Shown: positions 17,211 to 26,446, numbered from the stretch's first letter. The stretch: DNA of 64,000 bases from Rothia endophytica (GCF_928381505.1 NZ_CAKMSJ010000011.1:21811-85810), one strand, 5' to 3'. Program-made: numbers and translations. The notes: generated by a model from the sequence alone, not told the origin.

Positions 17211-18290
17211 TTAATCTAGGAAGTACCTTTGGCGTGCCCACAGGGCCACATAGACTAGCGCTACGAGTACGGGCACCTCAATCAGGGGGCCAACCACACC
17301 GGCAAGTGCCTGTCCGCTGGTTACACCAAAGGTACCAATAGCTACTGCGATGGCTAGCTCGAAATTATTGCCTGCTGCTGTAAAGGCTAGGGTGGTGGTT
17401 TTGGCGTACCCGAGGTTAAGAGTCTTGCCGATAATCATGCCTGCTGTGAAAATCACGAGGAAATAGACCAGCAAAGGCAGAGCAATACGAGCGACATCCC
17501 AGGGCCGTTCAAGAATGGTTTTCCCTTGTAGTGCGAAGAGCAGAGTAATAGTGAACAACAGCCCATAGAGTGCCCAGGGGCTAATTATAGGAAGGAATTT
17601 TTCCTCGTACCAGGTTCTGCCTCGTGCCCTTTCTCCCCAGACACGCGTTAGAAAACCTGCGAGTAAAGGTATACCAAGAAAAACTAAGACAGAGAGGGTG
17701 ATAGTCCACAGTGAAAAGTGAGCGCTGGTCACGGGCAGGCCCAACCAGGCCGGCAGAATCTGTAGGTAGAACCATCCCATCAGGCTGAAGGCGAGTACCT
17801 GAAAAACAGAGTTGATAAGGACGAGGACGGCTGCTGACTCACGGTCGCCACAGGCTAGGTCATTCCAGATCATGACCATGGCAATACAGCGAGCCAGACC
17901 AACGATGATAAGCCCCGTTCGGTATTCCGGGAGGTCGGGCAAAAAAACCCAGGCTAGTGTAAACATAAAAGCCGGAGCCAGTAACCAGTTAATGACGAGG
18001 CTGGTGATGAGTAATTTTTTGTCGGTCAGTACTGAGCTGGTCTGGTTGTATCGCACTTTTGCGAGCACGGGGTACATCATCACCAGCAGACCAACTGCAA
18101 TTGGTAGTGAAACCTGGCCGATTTTTAGTGCTTCCAGACTTTCGTTCAGGTGGGGGACCGTTTTGCCAAGAACCAATCCCAGCCCCATGGCTCCCATAAT
18201 CCAGAGGGGTAGAAATCTGTCTAATGTTGAGAGCTTTGCTATGACAGGTTGCTCAGGTGGTGCGGTAGACGGGAGATCTTTAGAGGGCAT
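17211..18290 (-). CDS. acr3: Arsenite efflux permease, ACR3 family
   Basis: 359 residues with ten helices. It has family motifs including RCIAMVMIWNDLACGD (the conserved Cys in helix 4 used for arsenite transport), AAGNNFELAIAVAIGTFG and the GPLIEVPVL end. ATG 18290 with GGAG 5 bases ahead is the start; a longer reading frame begins at 18416 but would overlap the arsR start and the operator, so it is rejected. It is divergent from arsR. Confidence 0.9.
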   Translation of the reverse strand: MPSKDLPSTAPPEQPVIAKLSTLDRFLPLWIMGAMGLGLVLGKTVPHLNESLEALKIGQVSLPIAVGLLVMMYPVLAKVRYNQTSSVLTDKKLLITSLVINWLLAPAFMFTLAWVFLPDLPEYRTGLIIVGLARCIAMVMIWNDLACGDRESAAVLVLINSVFQVLAFSLMGWFYLQILPAWLGLPVTSAHFSLWTITLSVLVFLGIPLLAGFLTRVWGERARGRTWYEEKFLPIISPWALYGLLFTITLLFALQGKTILERPWDVARIALPLLVYFLVIFTAGMIIGKTLNLGYAKTTTLAFTAAGNNFELAIAVAIGTFGVTSGQALAGVVGPLIEVPVLVALVYVALWARQRYFLD

Positions 18291-18327
18291 TGAAACTCCG
18301 TAGTAGATTGAGGATGTAAACATCCAT

Positions 18328-18380
18328 ATATCGATATGTATCAATATAAGAATGGTATCTATATTGATAACTGTCAATAT
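18328..18380. promoter_or_regulatory. ArsR operator region between acr3 and arsR
   Basis: Half-sites TCAATAT (18341-18347), ATATTGA (18361-18367) and TCAATAT (18374-18380), plus an imperfect ATATCGATAT (18328-18337), form overlapping inverted repeats in a very A+T-rich gap. This fits the ATA-rich dyads bound by ArsR/SmtB repressors. Binding is inferred, not shown. Confidence 0.7.
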
Positions 18381-18396
18381 ATGAAAGAATGGGCTT

Positions 18397-18750
18397 ATGG
18401 AAAAATCACCAGTCACTGTGCCCGCGGAGGCTTGTGTGTCTGCCGGGCGCAGAGCTCTGCCGAATCAAGTAGCCCAAGAGCAGGCTAAACTTCTTAAAGC
18501 GTTGGCTGACCCCAACCGACTCCTGCTCTTATCCTTGATACCCCCGCCACCTCAGACAATCTGTGTCTGTGACCTGACGGGCGCACTTGAACTTAGCCAA
18601 CCGACAGTTTCGCACCATCTCAAAGTACTGTCCGACAATGGATTCATTAGCCGGCAGAAGAAGGGAACCTGGGTGCACTATTCTTTGGTTGAAGAAAAGC
18701 TAAAGAAGACCTCCGTACAGTTATCTAAACTCGCTGAGAGCACTAGCTAA
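18397..18750 (+). CDS. arsR: ArsR-family metalloid-responsive repressor
   Basis: 117 residues. Winged helix with recognition helix SQPTVSHHLKVL and the metalloid-binding ICVCDL motif at the start of helix 3 (two Cys, as in type-1 ArsR). A further Cys at residue 12 lies in the N-terminal tail. It represses the divergent acr3-arsC unit and probably itself; arsenite binding to the Cys residues releases it (family knowledge). Confidence 0.88.
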   Translation: MEKSPVTVPAEACVSAGRRALPNQVAQEQAKLLKALADPNRLLLLSLIPPPPQTICVCDLTGALELSQPTVSHHLKVLSDNGFISRQKKGTWVHYSLVEEKLKKTSVQLSKLAESTS

Positions 18751-18764
18751 ACGGAAGTGGATGC

Positions 18765-19328
18765 TCATGGCGTTTGATAAAGGTGCGCCGCAGTGGCATA
18801 AACCTTCGCGTTAGCGGTGATGATAGCGTCCTCCTGAGCGGCCCACATATCCCAGTAGGGGCGGTAGGTCTCCCCATCACGGGCTAGTGCTCGGCGTTTG
18901 CGCTCGCTGTCAGATAGCTCGACCCAGATGCCCAGGTGGTAGGAGCCGCAGAGCGCCCCAACGCCTTCCACTAAGAGGACGCCGCCACGAGCGCCCGCGG
19001 TGAAGGGGTGGGGACCGGTGGGCTGGTTAGATTGCCAATCCCAGCCGTGCCAGCAACCGGCGTCCTGCCCGGACATGATTTCCTGGCTAATACGCCGCCA
19101 CTGTTCAACAGCGGGTGCTAGACCGCCCCAGCCCTGGTAGGTATCTTCAAGGTGGAAGACTTCTACGGGCATATGGGCTGCCAATGAGCTTGCTAGCTGT
19201 GCTGCCAGACTGGTCTTACCCGCCCCACTTCTGCCGTCTAGTGCAACCAGCAGTGGAGTATTAGCCTGTTGATCCTGTGCCTTCACGATGAGATCAGCAA
19301 GCTGCTCAGAATTTGTGCATACAGCCAT
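18765..19328 (-). CDS. Uridine kinase-like P-loop protein
   Basis: 187 residues with Walker A GRSGAGKT (32-39), then a [12 protein letters not shown] segment like the base-binding loop of uridine/phosphoribulokinase-type enzymes, and a [11 protein letters not shown] strand. The C-terminal half is shorter than in true Udk. The natural substrate is unknown. ATG 19328 has AAGGGCAGG upstream. Confidence 0.65.
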   Translation of the reverse strand: MAVCTNSEQLADLIVKAQDQQANTPLLVALDGRSGAGKTSLAAQLASSLAAHMPVEVFHLEDTYQGWGGLAPAVEQWRRISQEIMSGQDAGCWHGWDWQSNQPTGPHPFTAGARGGVLLVEGVGALCGSYHLGIWVELSDSERKRRALARDGETYRPYWDMWAAQEDAIITANAKVYATAAHLYQTP

Positions 19329-19469
19329 TAGCCTGCCCTTCTCGCCCGGTGCGCCCTGAGTTCTTCAGAAGAACTTACCGTGCCAATGCCCTAAAAAGAA
19401 ACCTCTGGGAGGCAGGGCGGTTCTATAGTGGAAGCTGAATCTACTTGCCGCCAACAGAAGGTGCCCGCA

Positions 19470-22118
19470 ATGACCGAAGAGCTAACCCGCCAAGGTGAGC
19501 AACTGCTCGCTGCTGCTGAGAAGAGCCGCCGCGTGCTTGAACTGCTCAGCCGCCCCGCCGCACTGGGCTTCAACCTACCTGTTAGTTACACTGGGTCCCT
19601 CTACCGTTTTGCCCCCTTGGCTCCAGCTCACCTGGTGGGAGCAAACGAATGGTTGGCTCTCACCTGGTGGAAGCAACGCTCACCGGCTGACTTCGACGCC
19701 CTGCGCAATATCAGCCAGGCAGATGCTCAGGTGCCTGCCATGATTCAAGCCATCCGTGACGGCCAAGGTGGCATGCTGACCCGCTTCTTCGGTGGCGCTA
19801 AAAAGCAGGCGGCACAAGCAGCTTCAGCCGATCTGGCTAACCGCCTGCTGGCAGTAGATGCTGACCTCGTGCGGGTCAACGCCCTGCTAGCAGAAGCAGA
19901 TGCGGGCGTCCCAGCTATGCCGCAGGCTTTTGAGACCAATGCCCTGGGGTTGCAGGACGCTGTAGCGGTGGCCCTGGCACGCTTTGCCGGGGAACGCTGG
20001 GAGCAGGTGACCTGGGAGAAACTGCCCGCAGCCCAGGTGGCAGCCTATCAGCAGGTGCTTGGTGCTCTCAACACTCCTGAGCGAGCCCAGCTCATGAGCG
20101 GTATGGGCGCTGATATGGAGGCGCTCAAAACCGAACGCGCCCGTCTTACCCTGCGCGATATTCCCGTCGATAAACTGCGGGAGCTCACCAGCGGCACCGT
20201 GCGCACCGCCCCGCTGGCGGACGCCGGGATCGCCACTGTCGATAGGGTCCTTGGCCATAACCCCCAGGACCTGACCCGCTTCCCGGGTATCGGCGAAACC
20301 ACCGCCGCCCAGCTACATGCTGCCGCCCAGCGGTTACTGGCAGAAGCGGTCGGGCAGGAAAAGGAAACCCTGGGCGAATACCGCACCCCGGCAGCTGAAC
20401 GTATGCTCATCGGTGTAGACCGCCTCCAGGTAATTGACGCCGCCATCCCTCAAGCAGAACTGCGTGAACGACTTACTGGCTACGCCCCGCTGCTGGGCCA
20501 GGGTGCCCCCACCGGTGACTTTTACGTGGCGCTGGGGGAAGACCGCACCGACTACGACCAGTTGATCGAAGATCTCACCTGGTGCCAGGCCAACGTGGCC
20601 ATCAGCGTCCCACCAGCCACCTGGCTGACCGCAGATGAAGCCTGGCAACGTTACCTGGCTGACCCCTCCACCTACCAGGCCCTGCTGGCCCGTTATCTGG
20701 GCAACGAAAACCAGGGCGATGACTACCTGCCCGCCGAAATCAACGAGCGAATCCGCAAGTACCCCATCAACCTTGAGGGCCTGGCTGCCACCCTGCGCGG
20801 CTATCAAAACTACGGCGCCAAGTTCATGCTGGCACAGAAGAAAGTTATTCTGGGCGATGAAATGGGCCTGGGTAAAACCATGCAGTCCATCGCCTCGCTC
20901 ACCCACTTGCATAACCAGGGGAAAACCCACTTTGTGGTGATCTGCCCTGCCTCAGTGGTCATCAACTGGTTTCGTGAACTGCAAAAATTCTCCCAGCTCA
21001 CCCCCTACACCGCCCATGGGGACGCCCGCGAAAGCAATGTTAACCAGTGGAAGGAGTCCGGCGGCGTCCTGATTGCCACCTATGACGGAGCGCGCCTCTA
21101 CGCTGATGACAGCTGGCCCATCGACGCCCTTATTGCCGATGAAGCGCACCTGATCAAGAACCCCGGCGCTCAGCGCTCGCAGGCAGTTGCCGCTCTAGTG
21201 CGCCGTGCTGAATATGCTGTCCTACTTTCAGGCACCCCCATGGAAAACCGGGTCAGCGAGTTCGTCACCCTGGTGGACTACCTGCAACCTGCCCTGGTGG
21301 CCGAGAGCGGTATGGACACCCTGCTAGCCAGCGAATTCCGCACTCGCATCGCTCCGGCTTACCTGCGCCGCAACCAAAAAGACGTACTCTCAGAACTGCC
21401 CGATATGACCGAGCACCGTGACTGGGTGGAACTCACCACCCTTGACACCCAGGCCTACCGCGATGCCGTTGCCGAGGGCAACTTCGCCCTCATGCGCCGA
21501 GTCGCCTGGGCTGCTGAAGACTCTGCCAAACTCACCCGACTGCTTGAACTGGTCGATGAAGCCGAGGCCGCTGGACGTAAGGTTCTGGTTTTCTCCTTCT
21601 TCCTCAGCGTCCTAGAGCGTCTGCAGAAAGCATTGGGGGAGCGCAGTATCGGCCTTATTACCGGCAGCGTAGAACCGGCCGAACGGCAGGGAATTGTCGA
21701 TAAGCTCGGCGAGGCTGCACCGGGCTCCGTTCTGCTGGCGCAGATTACCGCTGCCGGCGCTGGGCTCAATATTCAGAGCGCCTCTGTAGTTATTCTTTGC
21801 GAACCCCAGTTCAAGCCCACCATCGAATCCCAGGCGATTGCCCGAGCCCACCGCATGGGCCAGCTGCACACCGTAGACGTTTTCCGCCTGCTGGGGGTTG
21901 ATACCGTGGATGAGCGCATGCTTGAAATCTTAGGCCGCAAGTCCCAGCTCTTTGACGAATACGCCCGCATCTCTGCTGCCAAAGAATCTGCCTCAGAATC
22001 AGTGGACATCTCTGACGCTAAGTTGGCCACCCAAATTATTGCCGACGAGCGCCGCCGTCTAGGTTTAGACCTTGAAGCCACTGTTCAGGACGTCCAAGGG
22101 ACTGACGAGACTGCTTAG
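19470..22118 (+). CDS. SNF2-family DEAD/DEAH helicase with HhH motif
   Basis: 882 residues. The N-terminal half is alpha-helical and includes a helix-hairpin-helix (LTRFPGIGETTAAQL, about 270). The C-terminal half is a SNF2 motor: motif I DEMGLGKTMQ near 465, DEAH near 556, SGTPMENR, and motif VI QAIARAHRMGQ near 788. It probably remodels or translocates on DNA; the cellular role is unknown. A TATAGT -10 at 19423-19428 overlaps the in-frame GTG 19428, so ATG 19470 (AAGG upstream) is taken as the start. Confidence 0.85.
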   Translation: MTEELTRQGEQLLAAAEKSRRVLELLSRPAALGFNLPVSYTGSLYRFAPLAPAHLVGANEWLALTWWKQRSPADFDALRNISQADAQVPAMIQAIRDGQGGMLTRFFGGAKKQAAQAASADLANRLLAVDADLVRVNALLAEADAGVPAMPQAFETNALGLQDAVAVALARFAGERWEQVTWEKLPAAQVAAYQQVLGALNTPERAQLMSGMGADMEALKTERARLTLRDIPVDKLRELTSGTVRTAPLADAGIATVDRVLGHNPQDLTRFPGIGETTAAQLHAAAQRLLAEAVGQEKETLGEYRTPAAERMLIGVDRLQVIDAAIPQAELRERLTGYAPLLGQGAPTGDFYVALGEDRTDYDQLIEDLTWCQANVAISVPPATWLTADEAWQRYLADPSTYQALLARYLGNENQGDDYLPAEINERIRKYPINLEGLAATLRGYQNYGAKFMLAQKKVILGDEMGLGKTMQSIASLTHLHNQGKTHFVVICPASVVINWFRELQKFSQLTPYTAHGDARESNVNQWKESGGVLIATYDGARLYADDSWPIDALIADEAHLIKNPGAQRSQAVAALVRRAEYAVLLSGTPMENRVSEFVTLVDYLQPALVAESGMDTLLASEFRTRIAPAYLRRNQKDVLSELPDMTEHRDWVELTTLDTQAYRDAVAEGNFALMRRVAWAAEDSAKLTRLLELVDEAEAAGRKVLVFSFFLSVLERLQKALGERSIGLITGSVEPAERQGIVDKLGEAAPGSVLLAQITAAGAGLNIQSASVVILCEPQFKPTIESQAIARAHRMGQLHTVDVFRLLGVDTVDERMLEILGRKSQLFDEYARISAAKESASESVDISDAKLATQIIADERRRLGLDLEATVQDVQGTDETA

Positions 22119-22173
22119 ACCGTGGTGAGCTCCAGCTGAGATGGGCGGACCTCACCGCAGAAGAAAGCAGACA

Positions 22174-22671
22174 TTACTGGCTTTCTAGCGCTTCTTCAAC
22201 GTACGCCAGGACGCCAGGTACCGCTGCGCGAATCATCTCAAATGTTTCGTAGAAATCCTCTTGGTCTCCGTACCAAGGGTCATAAATGCCTAGGTCTTCT
22301 AACGGTAGATGCGTTACAGCGGGGTCAAACTCTCGCATGAGCCGAACCTTTGCCGCCGCTGCATCATTCGGTGCCAGCCGTTTGAGGGCTTGATGGTGGT
22401 TAGTGTCCATCGCAAGAATGAGGTCAAAGCGGTAAAAATCTTGGCTATTAAACTGCTGGGCGCGGTGAGTTGTGGCGTCGATACCTAGCTCATCCAGCAC
22501 CTTTTGAGCGCGGCGGTCTATGGGGTTTCCTCGCTCTTCGTTGGAGATGCCACTTGAGGCTACTTGGAGGGGTAGATCGGCGCGTGCGGCGGCGTCCTTG
22601 AGGAGGAACTCACCGGTGGGTGAGCGGCAAATATTGCCGGTGCAGACTGTCATGACTTTATACATATCCAT
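22174..22671 (-). CDS. Low-molecular-weight protein-tyrosine phosphatase
   Basis: 165 residues. P-loop CTGNICRS at 10-17 (nucleophile C10, R16) and the general-acid Asp in DPWYG at 131-135 are both intact, so it is probably an active phosphatase of the PtpA/Etp class. No tyrosine kinase or capsule genes lie nearby. Start ATG 22671 or 22665; neither has a clear SD. Confidence 0.88.
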   Translation of the reverse strand: MDMYKVMTVCTGNICRSPTGEFLLKDAAARADLPLQVASSGISNEERGNPIDRRAQKVLDELGIDATTHRAQQFNSQDFYRFDLILAMDTNHHQALKRLAPNDAAAAKVRLMREFDPAVTHLPLEDLGIYDPWYGDQEDFYETFEMIRAAVPGVLAYVEEALESQ

Positions 22672-22784
22672 ATTTTTTCATGCGGAAGATGAGCTTGTAT
22701 AACGTGCACAAAAACCTTAGAAACTTGTGTATAAAAGTATCTGCTCGGGCGGAAAACTGTACCCAAACTGTGTATAGTCTTACA

Positions 22785-22925
22785 AGTACACACACTTGAT
22801 GGTGTTTAGGCGGTCACGCCGGTTCATACAGCAGTGAGCTAGAGGAACACCATACGCTCAGTTTCTTGAGTTTCTTTCGAGATGACGAAAGCCCCACACC
22901 CCACACAGGTGCGGGGCTTTTGCGT
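22785..22925 (+). ncRNA. Candidate intergenic small RNA
   Basis: In the 359-base gap 22672-23030 there is an extended -10 (TGTGTATAGT, hexamer TATAGT at 22773-22778) and, about 140 bases on, a terminator-like hairpin: AAAGCCCCACACC (22888-22900) with GGTGCGGGGCTTT (22908-22920), one mismatch, then a T-rich run. A further stem GTGAGC/GCTCA lies between. No ORF with an SD is seen in it. It could also be an attenuator for the gene at 23031. No known RNA family was recognised. Confidence 0.4.
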
Positions 22926-23030
22926 TTTCCGGACGTCGGGGTGGCCGAACCCTGGTTTTGTGCAAATGCTACGGTAGGCAGATATGCTGCATAAAATGGC
23001 ACTGACAATGACGTCTCACCGAAACTAGAT

Positions 23031-23411
23031 ATGACGACAAAATCTCACGAGACCCCAGCCCTTAAGCAAAAAGCGGGTAACTATATAGCCCTGCTCGGTT
23101 TACCAATTTTATTTGTTCTCATGCCGTGGGTGCTAGCTGTGGCTCTGCCTCATCACGTTGTTCCAGCCGTTCTGGTGGTTACGCCCCTAGCCTTGGTGGT
23201 TCTGAGCGTCTACGAAGCGATAACCTACCGGCCCAGCATCACCTTTGGCCTGGTAGCTGGGGCTTCGATGTGGTGGGCAAGTAGGCTGTTTTACCCGGAC
23301 GGAGCGGGCTGGTATGTGCCGATTGTTCTGTTGATTGTGATTGGGGCTTCTCTGCCCTGGGGTAAGAAATTCGTTACCGAGTGGAGTAAATCCGCAGAGG
23401 ACGAGAGCTAA
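23031..23411 (+). CDS. Small membrane protein of unknown function
   Basis: 126 residues with four hydrophobic helices (about 18-36, 44-62, 70-84, 90-108) and charged ends. Family not recognised. It shares one base (TAATG) with the next gene, so the two are probably translated as a pair. Confidence 0.6.
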   Translation: MTTKSHETPALKQKAGNYIALLGLPILFVLMPWVLAVALPHHVVPAVLVVTPLALVVLSVYEAITYRPSITFGLVAGASMWWASRLFYPDGAGWYVPIVLLIVIGASLPWGKKFVTEWSKSAEDES

Positions 23412-24292
23412 TGCTGCGCTGGAGCCTTGAGCACCCAACCGCCGGGCAGATAGTACTTGAGCGGGGTTCAGACGCTGAGTTTTGCGCGCTTGACCCTGAT
23501 TGGCCAGAGCAAGAACCTCAGGGCAAAGAAGAGAGCGAACCCAACGAATCGCGGGCGGGTGCTGGTCTTCGGGGGCGGGTACTGAGCTATTTGGCACGTC
23601 CCAGGCAAAGAGTGCGGGTACTGGTGAACGGTGAAGTAGTGGGCAGATACTCCGGGACACCTGCCACTATTAACCTGAAGAAAAATCTGGCCAGCGGTAA
23701 ATTCTCTACACCCAAAACTGTGGCACCCAGCCAGCCCCAGCTGAGGCTAACAAAAAACTTTGTGGATGAGCTGCTCCTCGTTGCCTATAAGCACGGGGCT
23801 GAAGACGAATACATTGAGCTGGACGCACCACCCGGTAGCCGCGCTGAGGCATATCAGGCGACTTTGGACGTCAGCCCAGCCAAGAGAGCTTTGTTTCCCT
23901 TCTTGTTTGGCCTGGGGAAATCTGCCTGGTACATCGTGGGCCTGATTCTGGCGCCTCTGGTGTCGCGCATCATCAAGTGGCTAGTGGGCCAGCTACCTGA
24001 GTTTAATGTGGCAGCGCCACAGATAGATCTGCCTGTGCCGGTTTTGCGGTTGCCCAGCCCTCCCGATATCGATATCCCCGCGCCCCAGTGGAAGATTCCC
24101 TGGCCCGATATATCTCTGCCCACCCCGCCCGATTGGGTCTTCTTTCTGCTGGAGCACTCTAAGGCATGGGTGCCACTTGTCATTGCGAGCGGTGTGGCTG
24201 TCGCAGCGGTGCGGAACTCCAAGAAATCAAGACGCCGGAAGGCTCAGCTGCAGAGCTCTGCGGACGGCAGGCAAGACGTCCACCGCGACTAA
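23411..24292 (+). CDS. Two-helix membrane protein with Pro/Asp-rich external segment
   Basis: 293 residues. The N-terminal soluble region (1-158) has an acidic stretch 30-48 and a beta-like part with RVLVNGEVVGRYSG. Helix 1 is about 161-189. A segment 195-242 is rich in Pro with repeated ID-L/I-P motifs (QIDLPVPV, PDIDIPAPQ, PDISLPTP). Helix 2 is about 243-267, followed by a basic tail. Function unknown. It is translationally coupled to the upstream small membrane protein. A convergent stem-loop follows. Confidence 0.6.
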   Translation: MLRWSLEHPTAGQIVLERGSDAEFCALDPDWPEQEPQGKEESEPNESRAGAGLRGRVLSYLARPRQRVRVLVNGEVVGRYSGTPATINLKKNLASGKFSTPKTVAPSQPQLRLTKNFVDELLLVAYKHGAEDEYIELDAPPGSRAEAYQATLDVSPAKRALFPFLFGLGKSAWYIVGLILAPLVSRIIKWLVGQLPEFNVAAPQIDLPVPVLRLPSPPDIDIPAPQWKIPWPDISLPTPPDWVFFLLEHSKAWVPLVIASGVAVAAVRNSKKSRRRKAQLQSSADGRQDVHRD

Positions 24293-24302
24293 AAATGTAA
24301 TA

Positions 24303-24364
24303 CCCCCGCACTTTCTCTCTTAAACCTGAGAAAAAATCCTGGTCAAAGAGAGAATGTGCGGGGG
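24303..24364. terminator. Bidirectional stem-loop between convergent genes
   Basis: Arms 24303-24321 and 24346-24364 pair over 19 bases with one mismatch (CCCCCGCAC... with ...GTGCGGGGG) around a 24-base loop. It lies 11 bases after the 24292 stop and before the minus-strand small gene. There is no long T run, so terminator function is inference. Confidence 0.55.
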
Positions 24365-24382
24365 CATGTGTATGGCAGAACT

Positions 24383-24565
24383 TTAGCGCCCGAAAAGACG
24401 GGTAAAGAACCCGCCGGAGGGCTGTGCGGCGGCCTTTTCAGCGTCGGTGTGCTTGCCGTTGCACCACTGGCTAGCGGGTACGGACGCCTTGACGGTGGTG
24501 ATGTGCTGGCCGCAGCCAGTCCAAGTGGTTTTTGAGCAGACTTTACAGGTGGTGGGGCGACACAT
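24383..24565 (-). CDS. 60-residue Cys-rich conserved small protein
   Basis: 60 residues beginning MCRPTTCKVCSKTTW, with Cys at 2, 7, 10, 18 and 35, His at 21, a zinc-ribbon-like spacing, and a C-terminal FFTRLFGR tail. An excellent SD (AAGGAG) precedes ATG 24565. I recall similar small Cys-rich proteins in actinobacteria, but function is unknown. It is divergent from the CoA-disulfide reductase gene and shares its palindromic control site. Confidence 0.72.
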   Translation of the reverse strand: MCRPTTCKVCSKTTWTGCGQHITTVKASVPASQWCNGKHTDAEKAAAQPSGGFFTRLFGR

Positions 24566-24603
24566 GGGTTTCTCCTTAGATGTGAAGGTCTAGTTATCAA
24601 AAC

Positions 24604-24625
24604 ATTATACCCCCCGGGGTATAAT
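24604..24625. promoter_or_regulatory. Shared palindromic operator/promoter (CsoR/CstR-like)
   Basis: Arms ATTATACCCC (24604-24613) and GGGGTATAAT (24616-24625) form a perfect 10-base inverted repeat with a 2-base centre. A-T flanks around C/G tracts are typical of CsoR/CstR-family operators. The TATAAT ends on each strand would serve as the -10 of the two divergent genes. No CsoR-family gene is in the window. Confidence 0.65.
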
Positions 24626-24706
24626 GGCAAGGAAGGTTTAAGTTGCTGCTGGTTCACCTCGGTTAAAGAACGGGCGTTCCTCGTAGCGTTAGTGAAAGGT
24701 CAAATA

Positions 24707-26344
24707 ATGAACCAGGCTCAGAAAACCGTTGTCATTGTTGGAGGCGTGGCAGGCGGTATGTCTGCTGCCACCCGCTTGCGCCGTCATGATGAATCAATGC
24801 GCATCATTGTGCTGGAGAAAAGTGGCTACGTGAGTTTTGCCAACTGCGGCCTGCCCTATTATCTGGGTGGCGTGATTGAGGAGCGAGACAGCTTACTCTT
24901 GCAAACTCCTGAATCGCTGGCGCAGCGTTTTGAGCTCGATGTGCGCGTGAATAGTGAGGTTTTGTCCATCGATAGGGCTGCTCAAGCCATCGATGTCAAA
25001 ACCGCTGCCGGTACTGAAACTCTGAATTATGACGAGCTTATTCTCTCGCCGGGTGCTACTCCCTTTGTGCCTCCCCTATCTGGGGTCGAGCAGGCTCTGA
25101 CGCTGCGAACGGTGGAAGATGTTGACGCGATTATGGCGCGCACTCATGAGTTGCCCTCTGGCGCGTCAGTTGCTGTGGTGGGCGGCGGCTTTGTGGGTCT
25201 TGAGGTTGCAGAAAACCTCTCTCACCGAGGTTTCCACGTTTCTCTGGTGGAAGCTGCACCCCAGGTGATGGCGCCGCTTGATACCGAGATGGCGGCGTTG
25301 GTTCACCGCGCCCTCCGTGATGGTGGCGTCGACCTTTACCTAGGTGAGGCTCTTGCGGAAATTCGCCAGAGCAAGATCAAACTTGCCAGCGGCAGTGAAG
25401 TGCCTGCTGATATGGTCATCCTTGCTATTGGCGTGCGCCCCGATTCCCGCCTGGCGGCAGGTGCTGGTCTTGCCCTTTCAGAGAGGGGTGGAATTCTAGT
25501 CGATGAGCACATGCGTACTAGCGATCCTCATATCTATGCGGTGGGGGATGCTGTGGAAAAGCGGGACGATCTGACCGGCCAGGGGGTGCTGGTTGCCTTG
25601 GCGAATACTGCCAACCTGCAAGGACGTCTGGTGGCAGATGTGATTGCAGGCCGGCCTGTTGCTCAGCGCCCGGTGCGGGGCACCTCGATTCTGGGGCTTT
25701 TTGGGATGACGGCTGCGAGTGTCGGCTGGAACGAGCGCCGCCTCAAGCAAGAGGGTAGGGATTACCGTGCAACCCATACCCACCCCTCAGATCATGCTGG
25801 CTACTACCCTGGTGCTTCGGGGATGTCTCTGAAACTGCTGGTTGATTCAGCTACCGATGAAATACTGGGTGCCCAGGGGGTGGGGGAATCTGGCATCGAT
25901 AAAAGAATCGACGTCATTGCCACCGCAATGGCCGGTGGCTTGAAAGCTTCCGATTTAGCAGAGCTGGAGCTCGCTTACTCACCCCAGTTTGGCTCGGCTA
26001 AAGACCCGGTTAATATGCTGGGCTATATTAACCGCAATATTCGGGATGGATTGGTGGAAACGGTTCAATTCCATGAGTTACAGGATGAGCTGGACGCCGG
26101 TGCTCTGCTGGTTGATGTACGAACTCCTGGTGAATTTACCCATTCACCCATCCCCGGTGCTGTCAATATCGAGCTTGATGCTCTGCGGGAGCGCCTGGGC
26201 GAGCTGGAAATTGACCGCCCCATCATCGTTCATTGTCAGGTTGGTTTGCGCGGTTATTTAGCCGCGCGCATTTTGAAGCAGCATGGATATCAAGTGAGGA
26301 ATCTTGATGGAGGGTGGAAAACCTGGAATTCCGCCCAACAGTAA
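24707..26344 (+). CDS. CoA-disulfide/persulfide reductase with rhodanese domain
   Basis: 545 residues. An FAD domain (VVIVGGVAGGMSAA) with the redox Cys C47 in SFANCGLPYY, an NAD domain (VAVVGGGFVGLEVAE) and a dimerisation domain are followed by a C-terminal rhodanese domain (about 455-545) with C510 in IIVHCQVGLRGY. This is the CoADR-RHD architecture that reduces CoA disulfide or persulfides and handles polysulfide sulfur. ATG 24707 has AAAGG 8 bases ahead; an upstream in-frame GTG (24692) overlaps the SD region and is rejected. Confidence 0.9.
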   Translation: MNQAQKTVVIVGGVAGGMSAATRLRRHDESMRIIVLEKSGYVSFANCGLPYYLGGVIEERDSLLLQTPESLAQRFELDVRVNSEVLSIDRAAQAIDVKTAAGTETLNYDELILSPGATPFVPPLSGVEQALTLRTVEDVDAIMARTHELPSGASVAVVGGGFVGLEVAENLSHRGFHVSLVEAAPQVMAPLDTEMAALVHRALRDGGVDLYLGEALAEIRQSKIKLASGSEVPADMVILAIGVRPDSRLAAGAGLALSERGGILVDEHMRTSDPHIYAVGDAVEKRDDLTGQGVLVALANTANLQGRLVADVIAGRPVAQRPVRGTSILGLFGMTAASVGWNERRLKQEGRDYRATHTHPSDHAGYYPGASGMSLKLLVDSATDEILGAQGVGESGIDKRIDVIATAMAGGLKASDLAELELAYSPQFGSAKDPVNMLGYINRNIRDGLVETVQFHELQDELDAGALLVDVRTPGEFTHSPIPGAVNIELDALRERLGELEIDRPIIVHCQVGLRGYLAARILKQHGYQVRNLDGGWKTWNSAQQ

Positions 26345-26374
26345 CTATTAGTTTCTATTGATCTGCGAAAAAAA

Positions 26375-26395
26375 GTTGAGCGTCTTTAACTCAAG
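26375..26395 (+). promoter_or_regulatory. HAIR operator 1 (HspR site)
   Basis: GTTGAGC, 7 bases, ACTCAAG: close to the CTTGAGT-N7-ACTCAAG consensus of HspR-associated inverted repeats. A TTGACA -35 hexamer follows at 26400-26405. Confidence 0.85.
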
Positions 26396-26446
26396 TCTGT
26401 TGACAGAGTTGCCCAAGGGGTGCAGACTGTTAATCAAGACATCCGA

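Noticed and set aside
18291..18416. 42-residue N-terminal extension of Acr3
   Set aside because: Would overlap the arsR start and the operator region; ATG 18290 has a good SD.
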